DNA of 64,000 bases from Adiantum capillus-veneris (GCA_014529385.2 CM043960.1:119172543-119236542); one strand, 5' to 3'; shown: positions 27,543 through 38,424, numbered from the stretch's first letter. The notes: generated from the sequence alone by a model not told the origin. Numbers and translations are program-made.

Positions 27543-29154
27543 TTGCCCCTATGAAAAAAAAGAGCATCAAGACATGATGTTCTATTTTTGCATATAAGGG
27601 CAACACAACCAAAGAAATGGTTGAATCTTCATGTTACTCTTCAATAAACTTGGTCATATATGTCATCCCTATGTCAAAAAAGAGCATCTAGACGTAGGTC
27701 TAGATGTTCTATTTTTGCATAAGGGTGACACATCCAAAGAAAGATTAAACATGAATTTGAACATGTTGACTCTTCAATGAACTTGGTCATATGTTGTTCC
27801 TATGCAAAAAAAGAGCATCCAAATGTAGGTCCGGGTGTTCTAGTTTTGCATAAGGGCAACATAAACATGAAATAGAAGTGATTTCTTTGCCTATTCACAT
27901 TAGTGTCGTCTCTACGCGAAAAAAGAGCACCCAAATGTATGTCCGGGTGTTCTAAAAGAAGAGTGTCAATAGGTTTGAAGTTTTGTTGGCTCTATGACTT
28001 GTGTCCTTGCAATGCAAAAATAGAGCATCTGAATGCATGTCTGGCTGCTCTAATTTTTCATAAGGACGACATATGAGGCCTCATTTTTTTGCTCATTAAT
28101 TTATGTCCTTGTAATGCAAAAATAGAGCATCCAGATGCATTTTTGGTTGCTCTATTTTTGCAAAGAGACGACATACACAATGACAAAAAATTTTATAAAA
28201 AAATTCCAATAGAAATATGTACCTTTGTGTTTCCTTAAGAACATTTTGAGCTCTCTTCAACTTTGGATTCTATGAAAATTTTTTACCAAAATAGGACGGA
28301 CGGATCAACAATGCTATGTATAGCAAATTTGATAGCTATAAATAGTATTTCAATCATGCACCTTGAGACAGATGCACAACAATTAAATCCATGCATCATA
28401 AATTGTGTAAATTAAAATTTCACCCAGGTAATTGTGCACTCCTATATAAAGAGGTGCTCGCAATCGATCCTTATTTGGCTAATTTTTTTTTCAATTAGCT
28501 CCATTCTTCTCTCCACATTGCTCCACAAGGTCAATTCAAAGTCAACTTACATCAAGCCTTCTTCTATTGCTCCACAAAGTCCATTTCAGCCTAACCTTCT
28601 TGCTTTCTCTATTCTTTTCTTTGTTTTCTCTTCTCGAATATTTGGATGATCATTGTAAGGTAATCTTCCACAACATCAACGCTTTCTTTGAAAATTTTGT
28701 GACACGAAGTTTTTGTTAAGCCATGTCGTCACTATGAAAAAATAGTGTAGCCGTACACATGTCCGGCTATACTATTTTTGCGTAGGGACGACATAATAGT
28801 CCTTTTAATATTTTTCATGTTTGTGTGCTCTCTACACAAAAATAGCGTAATCAGTCATGCATCCAGCAAGCTTAATTTTGCGTAGAGAGGACACAAGATT
28901 TTATGAGAGATACTTTTATAATTTTTTCTTGAGCAATAATTTATTAAAAATACTTTTATGATTTTTCCTTGAATCTGTCCTGTCAATGCGAAATAGTGTA
29001 TTCGGCGACTGACTACACTTTTTTTTGCGTAGAGACGACACAAAGTTGTTTTCATAACTTTTCTTGGTGGTGTCCCCCCTATGCAAAAATAGAGTAGTCG
29101 GACATGGCTCCACGGACATGCATTTGGTTAAACTATTTTTGCATAGGGAGGACA
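27543..29154. repeat. Array of ten ~70-bp hairpin units
   Basis: Ten inverted-repeat units share arms close to TGTCGTCCCTACGCAAAAAT and its complement, with a variable inner stem and a loop often containing ATGTCCGG. Positions: 27543-27602, 27661-27730, 27792-27861, 27904-27954 (right arm truncated), 28002-28071, 28104-28173, 28724-28793, 28824-28893, 28976-29040 and 29071-29154. Six units are exactly 70 bp. The first three are joined by a conserved spacer (GTTGACTCTTCAATAAACTT and variants). No coding frame runs through them. Possible identities are subterminal repeats of a CACTA-like DNA transposon, a tandem MITE family or a small-RNA source. None is proven. Confidence 0.85.
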
Positions 29155-29527
29155 CCTTGGGGGGTGTACTATGTAAGCATGTTAATGTATAACGTGAGTT
29201 CAAAAGGGGGGATTTTAAAATCCAAAAATTTAGGCAATTTAACAGAGATACATTAAAATAAGGGGGTTTTATATTCAAATTTGGAAAAAACTTCTGAAAT
29301 AAGGAGTCATTTGATTCATTCAGACATGTTAAAAGAGTTTTTTTTTTTAATAGCCTGTGAACGCACGTTATATAGGGGGTACTGAATGGTGAACCCCCAA
29401 GGAGGACACAGACTTTATTTTTGGTGCAACATTTCTAGATTGCATCCTTCTGAAGTTAATGAAGAGGTGTAAGATAGTGTGACTTCATGGCTATATATTT
29501 TCCTTTTTTTAGGTCTAATCTATAGAT

Positions 29528-30252
29528 ATGGCAAGGACCAAAACAACTGCAAGGAAGGTTCCTAGAGAAAATGTCAAACCAAGAGATTTCTAGGCAACAC
29601 CAGAAAATTTCAAACCAATAGACAAAGGTGAGAGCTCAAAGGGGGAAAAAGGTGAGAGCTCATACATGGAAAAAGGTGAGGGCTCAAAGAGAGATAAGGT
29701 AGTTGGATCCTCCAAGCAACCAACCAAAAAGGGAGTTGGTATAAAACTCCCACTTGTAAAGAAAATGAGATTCTCTCAAAATGTGAGATGCTTGAGAAAG
29801 ATAAGGAGAGCACAAGAGGCTTTGATAATTGCAATTCCAAGGCTTCCTTTTCAAATTCTTCGTAGGAAAATACCAGAGTAGTTTAAGATTGATATGAGAT
29901 GGGGAAGAGGTGCCTTGGCATGTATGCAAGAGGCTGCTGAAGACTTTTTAATTAAGCTCTTCCAAGATACATATGTGCATCCCACTCTCACAGGGTCATA
30001 GTTATGGACAAGGATATGATTGTCTTAAGGAGATTAAGATACAAATTTAGTAAAATTTGTAAATCAATACCTCAGCAAGATAAGAAAACCTTCAACGTTC
30101 TCAACATACCCACATCAAGAAAGGCAAAAGATCCTGAAATTTTGATTGAGGAGATAACAGAGGAGGATGATGTTTTGGAAGAAGGGAAAGAACCCAAAGT
30201 TGACAGGGAGGAGATGGAAACAAAGGAACTCAAGGAGATTGAAGCACCCTGA
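29528..30252 (+). pseudogene. Histone H3-like (CENH3-like) pseudogene
   Basis: The frame starts MARTKTTARKVPRE, matching the H3 tail start (MARTKQTARK). After a long Lys/Glu/Ser-rich tail comes a histone fold: VRCLRKIRRAQEALIIAI then PRLPFQILRRKI (compare the H3 alphaN/alpha1 motif LPFQRLVREI), then ALACMQEAAEDFLIKLFQD (alpha2; Asp after AAE as in many plant CENH3s, where canonical H3 has Ala), then VMDKDMIVLRRLR (alpha3). TAG stops lie at 29591-29593 and 29879-29881, and a frameshift near 29999, so it is dead. An acidic tail of about 60 residues ends at 30252, where normal H3 would already have stopped. The variable tail and AAED favour CENH3 over canonical H3, but this is not certain. Confidence 0.65.
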
Positions 30253-30298
30253 GTTGAAGCACAACTCCCTTCATTGTTGTAAGGTGTCAACTCCACAG

Positions 30299-31524
30299 GC
30301 TTCTTAGTGGCTGCTTTCTTAGAGAATGACCTTCAAAGAACAAATTATATTGACATGGATGCTTAGTGTGTTGACATCCTCAAAGATTTGCAAAGAGAGA
30401 TCAATGACCGTATCATTATTGCATCCTTGAGGTTTGCCTAACCATCACCATTCTATATGTTTTTTGCACATTGTTCATAGATAATAAGTGTTCTTTGAAT
30501 TTCTTTGTAGATTATTGATGCATGACTATAAGTTAGATGTCCAACAGAAAGTAGACATTGTTGACCCAAGCATCTCTCGCTATTTGAAGACTGATTTTGA
30601 CATAAGGAACTAGATATCCATTATAGATTTTGAAACTTGTGAACTCCTTACCTCCCCCTACCATGAGAGGTATGTTCTACTATAACCCTAGGTCATTTTC
30701 AAAGTTTCATCTTGGAGGCTTTTGACAATGTCCAATGGTCTTGACATAGCTCTCACTAGAGTCTTATAGAAATTGATATCACTCATAAAACATGTTTCAT
30801 ATTGAACTCTCTTTAGGGCTACCATGGAATGTCTAGGTTGTAAGTGTAACTATCCAATACTCTAACCAGTGCTCCCACTTTCACTTATTTTGTAACAATG
30901 CTTTGGATATTTCGAAATAGGGATGCCTCAAGGCTGATAGAGGCAATTGAGAAATGTCCTCCTATCACAAATCTCATGGATGACATGAAAATCTTGAATG
31001 TGAAGGTACGATACTCTTAGGTTGTAAGTAATTTGAGCTTAAAATTGTGTAGTTATATTGCCCCTTTTGTTTATGTATCCACCATTGTAGGAGGAGGATT
31101 TCTCATGATCACGTGGATGAAGAGTGATAACAAATGTAAAGCTAGTGGTTGACTACACCTATTGCAATCCAAAAAAGACTATTGGGGTAAGAATTTGACC
31201 ATATAAATAGGGTAACCTATTTCTATGAGGGTAAGCTAACACACTAATCTTTCTTAACTAGATCCGTAGGAATGGCTACACCGACAACCATGTTTTGTGG
31301 GTAAGGGAAAAGTTGATTAGATATAGCACAACCATATGTCAAGGAGGAGCAAAATAAGTAGACATTACAAGAACAAAAGTCCAAGGAGGAAGAGAAACAG
31401 AGAAAGACAGCCAAGGAGACAGAGCCTAACGAGGTCAAGAAGAAAGAAGAGGAGTCCAAAACACCGAGGAAGATCCCAAGGAAAACAGAGGAAGCTAGCA
31501 CAAGAAAGAGTCCTAGGACTTTAA
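30299..31524 (+). pseudogene. Unrecognised multi-exon gene remnant ending in a Lys/Glu-rich tail
   Basis: Coding-like blocks are bounded by good splice sites: about 30299-30430; 30512-30668 (LMHDYKLDVQQKVDIVDPSI and SIIDFETCELLTSPYHER, then donor GTATGT); a short block at about 30813-30838 followed by GTAAGT; about 30921-31004 (RLIEAIEKCPPITNLMDDMK, donor GTACGA); about 31091-31189 (VKLVVDYTYCNPKKTIG); and from 31261 (RRNGYTDNHVLWVREKLIR). The last block runs into a Lys/Glu-rich stretch, TGA near 31532. TAG codons interrupt at DA*CVD and RN*ISI, both positions where TGG would fit. It follows the H3-like pseudogene by about 50 bp and could be part of the same transcription unit. The family is unknown. 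Confidence 0.4.
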
Positions 31525-31539
31525 GAATTTTGTGAAGTA

Positions 31540-32680
31540 GAATCCTTCTTGACATACTCTACTTGAGAACATTACATACTCTCTACTTGAGAGCATTTTG
31601 TAAAGAGACAAAATTACATAGTCATATTGTTTTGGAGAGAGAAAACATTAAAAATTCTCTCCTTGAGAGTATGAAGTAATTTTTACAACTTTCATTAGAT
31701 CCATCTCTTGTGTAGCTCCCAATACAATCTTTCAACTTTTGTTGCAATTGTGGTAGCCCTTGCAATTGTCTCTACATGTTTTTCATAGTCCAATTGTGTT
31801 GATAGAAACATGTCAAGGCGCAATCCATAACCCATGCCATCCTCCAACCCCTACCCTAGAAGGGCCTAAGAAATCTGCCAACCATGGTGTGAGTTATTTC
31901 AAGTAAGTTGAGATAATGAAAATTGGCTCAGGGTCTTCCACCTTCTTCCACCTCTTCCATCTCCTCCTTCTCTTCCTTCTCTTCCTTCTCTTTCTTTTCT
32001 TGTTCATGGGATTTTTATCCTTGTTCTCCTTTTCTTCTTGCTCAAAGGAAATGAGGAAGAGGATCCATAATCCTTACCCATTACTCTTGATCTGTTGCTC
32101 ACAGGAAGAGGAAGAGGAGAAAGGGTGACAAACCTAAACCAAGATGACCTATTTATTGTGTTGTGAAGGCATGACATCAAACAAGATATGAACAATTTTA
32201 AAAAATAAGACATCTGAACAGTAAATCAAATAAAATGAAGACATCTAAACCAAAATGTCATTTGTCATTGATATGGAAATGTACAAAATGTCAGTCTACT
32301 ACAAGAAGAGACAACCAACATTTGTACAAAATACCAATTTGATACAATTTGCATATGCTTTAGCTTGGAAGAAGATGTACTATCCATTTTGGTACTTCTT
32401 GGCATGAAAATTTCTTCTCAATTCTCCTCCAGACCTGCAATCCATATTAAAAATTAGGAAAAGTAAGAATAGGTCACACAAAAACATTTCCATTAAAAAA
32501 TATATTATTTGTAAGAAATGCGGAATACAATAAGGATATAGTAGCAAGGAGAGTAGAGAGAGATACAATGCAAAGTAGATCAGTGGCAAATAAAAAAAAC
32601 TAGATTAGCACACTATTACAAAGTGACTGCATCATCCACCGATTTGCTCTCATTGTAGAGCTTAGATGGCGATTTAGACA
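31540..32680. other. Spacer, no gene seen
   Basis: Short repeats of ACTCTCTACTTGAGA lie near 31555-31590, and a CTTCTTCC-rich tract near 31940-32040. At 32293 the plus strand reads CTACTACAAGAAGAGACAAC, reminiscent of a CACTA transposon end (CACTACAAGAA), but there is no matching second end. Confidence 0.4.
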
Positions 32681-32681
32681 A

Positions 32682-33392
32682 CTAGAGAAAGTAGGAATTA
32701 CAAGGGACTAACAATCCTTCAACAAGGATGTGTGTGTGTGTGCTTTGAAAAGAAAAAGTTAAATGTAAATTTTCATCTTCATTGTGTAACTCATGCTTCA
32801 CTTGGTACAATGAGCACTTGGTTCTTATCTTCAATGTTTCCAAGTGTTCATTGTGCATCCATACATCAATGGGTTTTTCATTGAAATCATCTATGTTTTG
32901 GTCTAAAGGTACAAAGTCCCCCCTCTCATGATGCCAGCCACTATAAAAAAAAAAATGCAATAATGAAGTTTTGGGCATGGATCATGTATTTACAGGTAAT
33001 GGATCCGGATTGCACTTTGCAAAGGACCACATTCATTTTTTTTCAACTCCAACCTCATCCAAAAATTCTAGCACATCTTCACTGTTTAAGTACTTAACCG
33101 ACATCATTGTTATAGACACTTTCACATCAACATTTGCAAAGAAATCCACAAATAAAATGATGGGAATAATAATTGAAATTTTACTCAACTTTCTTGCAAT
33201 GTTGGTCTTTTGACATTTTTGAATTGCATTGAATATCTTGCACCTATAGCTTTCACTTATTACTGAGCTTGGCAATGGACACTCTCCACTTATAAAACTA
33301 GGCAGTGCAACCTTGTTGATAGTGCCCCAATACTTCATAGATCTTGGTGAGATATAAAAATTATCATAAAAGAAAATCCCTTTTTCTGTCAC
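32682..33392 (-). pseudogene. Two unrecognised coding-like blocks, minus strand
   Basis: Frames at 33392-33033 (119 residues; includes FFYDNFYISPRSMKYW and a C-terminal EDVLEFLDEVGVEKK) and 32978-32682 (includes SGWHHERGDFVPLDQNIDDF) have protein-like composition and lie in tandem on one strand. No domain is recognised and no start or splice structure could be fixed. They could be pieces of one transposon-related or host gene. Confidence 0.25.
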
Positions 33393-34270
33393 ATAACTAT
33401 GTGTTCTCCCTTTGTAAATCTCTTCACCAATGGATCCGTGCTAGACATCTAAAATATATATGACCACTTGTTTCCATTCCTCTATGCTTAAGGGATATAG
33501 GTCTGTAATGAGCATAGGAGAGAAGCATCAACCAAAATTATAAGAATCATTTAGAAAACCACAAACCTAGTAGAGAACCACAAAACAAAATTATAACAAT
33601 CAAGTACAAAAGATAATCTAATGTGTACATTTAAGAAACAAACAAGAAGAGAACCACAAACATGTGAGAAACGCTTATAGTTAGCTCTGTGCAGAGGAAG
33701 ATTTGAGCTTTTGGGTTGTGGATGAAGCTCCTTGTGCATGTAAACATGCTATACCAAAACCTCTTTCACTGTCTTCTTGTCTCAATAAGTTCAAATTCTT
33801 TTACTCTCCCTTTCTAGCATGACAAGAATGGGTTCTTAGATGAGGCTTTTTTTCTCCTAACCTGTTGCATTATAATCCAACTACCCTTGGTTATAGATAT
33901 TGGGATCCATTGGTTGTGATCATCTAATGTGGCATAAGTGGTGATGGATTCAATGCATGTGCTAGGGAATTTTGATCAAGTGTACTCCATTTCTTAAGGA
34001 GAATAAGATGCAGAGTAGATGGGGGTCAAGAGAGGAAAGTAGGAAGAGGAGGAAAGACGAGGGAAGGGGAGGTGGGACAAAGAGGGGAGGGAAAAGGAGA
34101 CCATGAGAAGATTCAAAAAATCAAATACAATTTCCAAAAATAAGATTCTATAACGGAAGTTATCCCCTCATTAGCTTAGAGCACTCTCTCTCTAAACATT
34201 AAAAGGAAAAAAAGAGACCTCAAACTTCCCTTAATGGCACTTGGATCCCATATAACAACCTTTGTACAAG
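33393..34270. other. Spacer, no gene seen
   Basis: Low-complexity purine-rich DNA (GGAAAGTAGGAAGAGGAGG around 34035) and AT-rich sequence. Nothing supportable was found. Confidence 0.4.
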
Positions 34271-34273
34271 GTT

Positions 34274-34311
34274 GTCTCTCTCTCTCTCTCTCTCCCCCCC
34301 CCCCCCCCCCC
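34274..34311. repeat. (CT)n followed by poly-C
   Basis: About 20 bp of CT dinucleotides run directly into 18 C residues. Such C runs are prone to assembly error. Confidence 0.9.
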
Positions 34312-34339
34312 AAACATCAATCGTTCCATAACTAAGATC

Positions 34340-34680
34340 CTTCTAACTTTCTCTCTTTCACTCGCCATGAGTTCAAAAAAGGACTTGAGTGTGTTGTGTG
34401 CCTCTGTCGCTTTGACATCCATGATATCTTTTGAACTCTTTCCAAATGCAAGCATTCCTATCACATCAAGTGCATCGATACATGGATTAATAGTCATTCC
34501 ATCTTTCCTTTATGCCAATTCAGAGTTGAGATTTATTACGTTTTCATAGTGGAGGATTTTTTATCTATAGTTAAGTGCAACATTAGTGAATTCCATTGAA
34601 ATTCCAGTACAAGGAGACCATTGTCAGTCACAAAAATTCAAATGTTGAAGCTTCAATAGGAATTGATAGAGAATTTTAGG
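34340..34680 (+). pseudogene. ATL-type RING-H2 finger pseudogene, copy 2
   Basis: In the frame from 34381 the finger reads LECVVCLCRFDIHDIF, stop, TLSKCKHSYHIKCIDTWINS, then IFPLC. This preserves both first Cys (34390 and 34399), the third Cys, both His, the middle Cys and the last Cys. The penultimate metal Cys is Phe and an in-frame TGA sits at 34432-34434. The sequence after the finger (VFIVEDFLSIVKCN) and beyond, through TTGATAGAGAATTTTAGGTT, aligns with copy 1 at 21.65-22.2 kb. Both are therefore dead copies of one ATL-like gene, whose product would be a membrane-anchored ubiquitin ligase. Confidence 0.8.
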
Positions 34681-34689
34681 TTTATGTGC

Positions 34690-35400
34690 AAATAGATGGT
34701 GAAATTTAGTGAAGGAAACTGAGTGCTAGTGCCCTCCTTGGCTTGGGTGGCATTTTACTACCTGGCAAGAACTGAGATTGATAGGCATTCTATTGTTTAT
34801 GCCCCTTGCGAGAAGCATACTAAAAAGTTGTTTTTGAAACATAAGTCATATAGTTTTTGAGATTGATGGCCTCCATATAAATGTTTTATGCTACCCTATG
34901 TTCCAGTGTAGACACTGGAATGCCTTGTCCTCTCATCTTTCTCTTCTTCCTAGTTTGAGGCGTTTCATTAAGAAAACTGCTAATGGTCTCAAAACTGCAT
35001 GGCTGCATCTTTTGGTCAAATGACAATATGAATATATGTGGTACATAGAAGAAACACTAATTTTGAGGTTGCGATCATTAACCACAAATATAATTGTATT
35101 AGCATCGAAGGTGTCCACCACTTGTTCTATGATGGAGAAGAACCCAAAGACCATCATACCCTAGTTCTACAAAAATTCCCTTCCTCTACCTTGAAAGACA
35201 TACTTGTCAATATGTTGATATGAGAGTACTAGTTGAGGTTTCCTTGGTGCTAATCCCTACTTGAGGTTTTCTCTATCTTGAAAGACATATGTGAAAATAG
35301 GTTGAGGTTGCCGTGGTGCTAATCCCTACTTGAGGTCTACTCTGGCTTGGTTTTTCTCATTGAGAACTACTTGCATGGCTTGTGCTGATACAATGTCATG
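34690..35400. other. Spacer with a short local duplication
   Basis: GGTGCTAATCCCTACTTGAGGT occurs twice around 35248-35269 and 35313-35334, within a short segment repeated at about 65 bp. No gene is apparent. Confidence 0.5.
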
Positions 35401-35418
35401 ATTCCCCATCTTTGAGCT

Positions 35419-35739
35419 CTATGAGAGTGGTTTTGTGGAGAAGAAGAGCTTGCTAGATGAAGTAAATGATGAAAACCAAACATGCATTGGTGTCTCTATG
35501 CATGTAGCAGCTGGAGGTGAAGATGTTGAAGTAGGAGGCTTTGCAATAGAGGGCTCTATTGGTGCAATAGGGGAAGAAATGGTCATGAGTTCATGCACCC
35601 TCTTGATAGTTATTCTTATTCTAGCCATGTATGCTCCACTCTTGCATTCCTTGGGGCAATAGAAACCACCATTATTGACGTGGCGTTCATGAATTTGCCT
35701 TGCCTTATAATCATTATCAATGGGATACCCAAAAACCAA
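35419..35739 (-). pseudogene. Unrecognised frame with a Cys-containing N-terminal block
   Basis: This 106-residue minus-strand frame has a conserved-looking N-terminal part (HVNNGGFYCPKECKSGAYMA then IKRVHELM) followed by a Pro/Ser/Thr-rich tail. The Cys pair and basic residues suggest part of a zinc-binding or nucleic-acid-binding protein, but I cannot assign a family. It may be an exon of a larger lost gene. Confidence 0.25.
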
Positions 35740-35839
35740 TAATCTGCTATATAGAAGTTTCCCATAGGAGTTGTTTAACTCAATGGGGTATCATAGAGGT
35801 GGGTCAGAGTCTATCGAATCTTCCTCTATCTCAACCTGA

Positions 35840-36757
35840 TGCATGTGTAACTCCAAGTTTAGACTCTTGATGCCATGTAATACATTGTTGGCAGCCAAAC
35901 AGCCAGACAAAATAGCCAAACCGACCAGACAGGCCCCTTCAAGTGCCCCCTTCATTTTTAACCCAAATTTGGATATCTATTATTTTCTAAAAAGCCTTTG
36001 TAATTATATGAGAGTCTCTAATTTTATCTGGATCATATTGAGTTTGTCTATGCTACATCCGAGTTGTATAATTTATAAATGAGTCTCAACCTTGTAAAGT
36101 CAGTCACTCGCCAAGAGAGCTCTAGGTACGACTGAGAGCGGCTACTCTCATGTGCCTTGTAATCCTCATATATTGAGCTCTGTAATCACATTTTCATTCC
36201 AAAACTTGCAATGCGTTCCTTGTTTATTCCTCTTTCCTTTGAGTGTATTCATTGTCGAGTCTGATGTGATTTACAACTACACATAGTAGGCTAAATCTTG
36301 CTGATTTGAGTGTGTAATGAATATTTTTTGACCTTCCAAGCATAGGAGAATGTTTCTAGACCCTAGAGAAACCTTTTTGTATGTTTTGTTGCAATTTCTA
36401 GGACCTTGATCATGATGGATTGTGATTTGGGTACCTCATTGGATTGCAAACAAACTTGGTCGGTTAGTACCCCTAAGTGTCATGGACCTCCTCCCAAAGT
36501 TTCATAGCATTTGGACTATTTTCAAGTTCCAAAATGTGTTAATGGATGAGTGCGCTGACACAGAACATAAGCAGGTTGCCAAATCAAAGAGTGATAGTTT
36601 TGCACATGCTAGAGGTCTTGCCGTTTCGTAGATTCACTTCTTGAGGTTGACACCCTCAAAGAGTCTCCACTCCCCGTCAGAGTTGCTTCCGTGAGTATTG
36701 AAATTATGTTAGTTCTAGAAAGTTATGATGTAGACGTCCATCGACAACCCGCTAACA
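35840..36757 (+). repeat. 5' LTR (at least its 3' part) of a Tat/Athila-type element
   Basis: The right end is fixed by ACCCGCTAACA at 36757 directly before the primer site. The last ~380 bp align with the reverse complement of 18460-18850. The left limit is a guess: TGTAACTCC near 35847 is one possible start. Text such as CCTTGTAATCCTCATATATTG (36160s) looks like an LTR R/U5 region. No second copy of this LTR is visible in the window. Confidence 0.5.
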
Positions 36758-36779
36758 TTGGCGCCGTTGTCAGGGATAG
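36758..36779 (+). promoter_or_regulatory. Primer-binding site, tRNA-Asp-like (TGGCGCCGTTG)
   Basis: TTGGCGCCGTTGTCAGGGAT matches the primer site typical of plant Athila/Tat gypsy elements (TGGCGCCGTTGCCGGGGA), two mismatches by eye. It is immediately 3' of the LTR end. Confidence 0.75.
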
Positions 36780-37271
36780 TGATCATCAGGTGGTGACTGA
36801 CCTACTCAGAGCATTTTACTTAAAGATTTTTATTTTGATTTCCAATATATTTACATTTTAGTAGTCAGGCAGCTAGACACAGGGTTTAGCGCTTGGTAGA
36901 GGCTAGAAGTCAAGGACTTGCTAGGTGTGCTCTTGAGAGGTATTAGGAATTGTGAGCGAGATACGAAAGCATTTCATTCTGCATATTCTATGATGCTTTG
37001 AAAGTATTGTTCCATATTCCATTTTTCTTCTAGCTTTGCACTATTTGTTGATGTTTAGTCATATGATTCAATTCTGCAATTAGGAGTAGGTTAGGTAGCA
37101 TCTATAACCATCAAATTAAGCAAAAAGGATCAGGGATGAAGGACCATAAAATCTAAAATTTTAGAAATATGATGGTTTGAGCTTAAAAGAAAATACAAAC
37201 CCAAAAATGACCGTGTAAAGGGGTTGACCAAGTTAAAGAGAGATGATCTGGAAAGTTTCAAGCCAAAACGT
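36780..37271 (+). other. Leader of the Tat/Athila-type element, cut by the next gypsy
   Basis: Homologous to the leader left of the 18.43-kb primer site. It ends at 37271, where the 11.4-kb gypsy element has inserted. The same element may continue after 48626, since variants of the palindromic motif of the 15.5-18 kb leader reappear at 48743 and 49030. Confidence 0.5.
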
Positions 37272-38419
37272 TGTCAAGAGTTTTTTGGAGCAAGGGATTG
37301 CACATATGTACATACACATGCATGGAGCTTCGAATAAGGAATTGCCCATTTTCCAAAGCCAGGTGGTTACGTGGGGCCCACATGTGTACAGGTAGGACAT
37401 CATCTACATAGTGCATCGATTTTCACCATTACCAGTACCAGTACCAGTGTCTTTTTTATATAATAATGAGGAGTTGGTAGCACATAAAACTTCTTGAGGA
37501 AGCTATCCGCGGGCCGAAAACATGAGGTAAGCAGGTGCGTCAGATGGCATCTAGTGGCGTCAGGAGGTCGAATGGGGTCAATACTTGCACGCGGAGAAGT
37601 ACAGACGCAACGTGGGTGTTTTCTTGTGATAATTATGCAGAAAGGTCATCATGAGGACCATATTTTGGGGCCACTTCACGTGGTGGCGGGATTCATTATT
37701 GGAAAAAGTTGAGTGCCACGGGTGCGGATGGACGCAAAAGGGTGACAACTATGCACTGTGAGGTCAGTTTTTTGCCTGTTCGGGGTCCGTTTGAGGTCAT
37801 CTAAAAGGCCAAGGGTGCACAAATAATAAAGCTAAGTGTGGGAACTGAAAAAACAGAGAGAAGACTAGAAAAAATGTGGAGAAGAGAGGAGGAACAGCTG
37901 CAACTATGTTTTTGGGGTTTTTGGAGCCTGTTTTGGCCGTAAACTGCTCATCCGAGGTCGGATTTGAGCACTTTGACATTGTAGACTAGGGTTTTGGGCC
38001 ATTCCGGGCGCGATGCGCTGTCCATTTTGCCAAATTTCTCACTTGTTTTCTGTTGTTTTGGCTGTGTAAGTTTCTCTTATGAGCGAATCTTCTGCTCCAA
38101 TTTGTGATTGTATCTGGCATATTTTACCCATATTGTGTGAGTTGTTTGCCCCCTTCGTGTTGGAAAATATCATTTGTATCTAAACATTAGAAGTTCTCCT
38201 CTTTTGAGATGAGTTTTTTGGGTGTGTGTATATGTGTGTGTCTCTGTGTGGAGTGGGCAAGTAGATAGTCTCTCTCCTCTCACTCCATCGGTGTGTTCCC
38301 TGTCTCGGCCAGGTGGATTTTGTAAGCCAAGTGGTGTCCCATAGTTAGTGTGTGTATCATCCCAAGAGTGTGTGTCGGGTCATTATAGAGGCATTGTGTG
38401 TGTTTCCATCCCGCTCACA
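37272..38419 (+). repeat. 5' LTR of the gypsy element
   Basis: Starts TGTCAAGAGTTTTTTGGAGC and ends TTCCATCCCGCTCACA. It matches 47498-48626 along its length. A TATATAATAATGAGG segment near 37457 is a TATA-box candidate. Confidence 0.93.
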
Positions 38420-38424
38420 TTCTT

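Noticed and set aside
27543-29154. CRISPR-like array
   Set aside because: Units are inverted repeats with variable centres and irregular spacing, spacers are partly conserved, and the DNA is eukaryotic. No Cas gene is present.
32293-32312. CTACTACAAGAAGAGACAAC as a CACTA transposon end
   Set aside because: Only one end, first base differs from CACTA, no inverted partner and no 3-bp target duplication was found.
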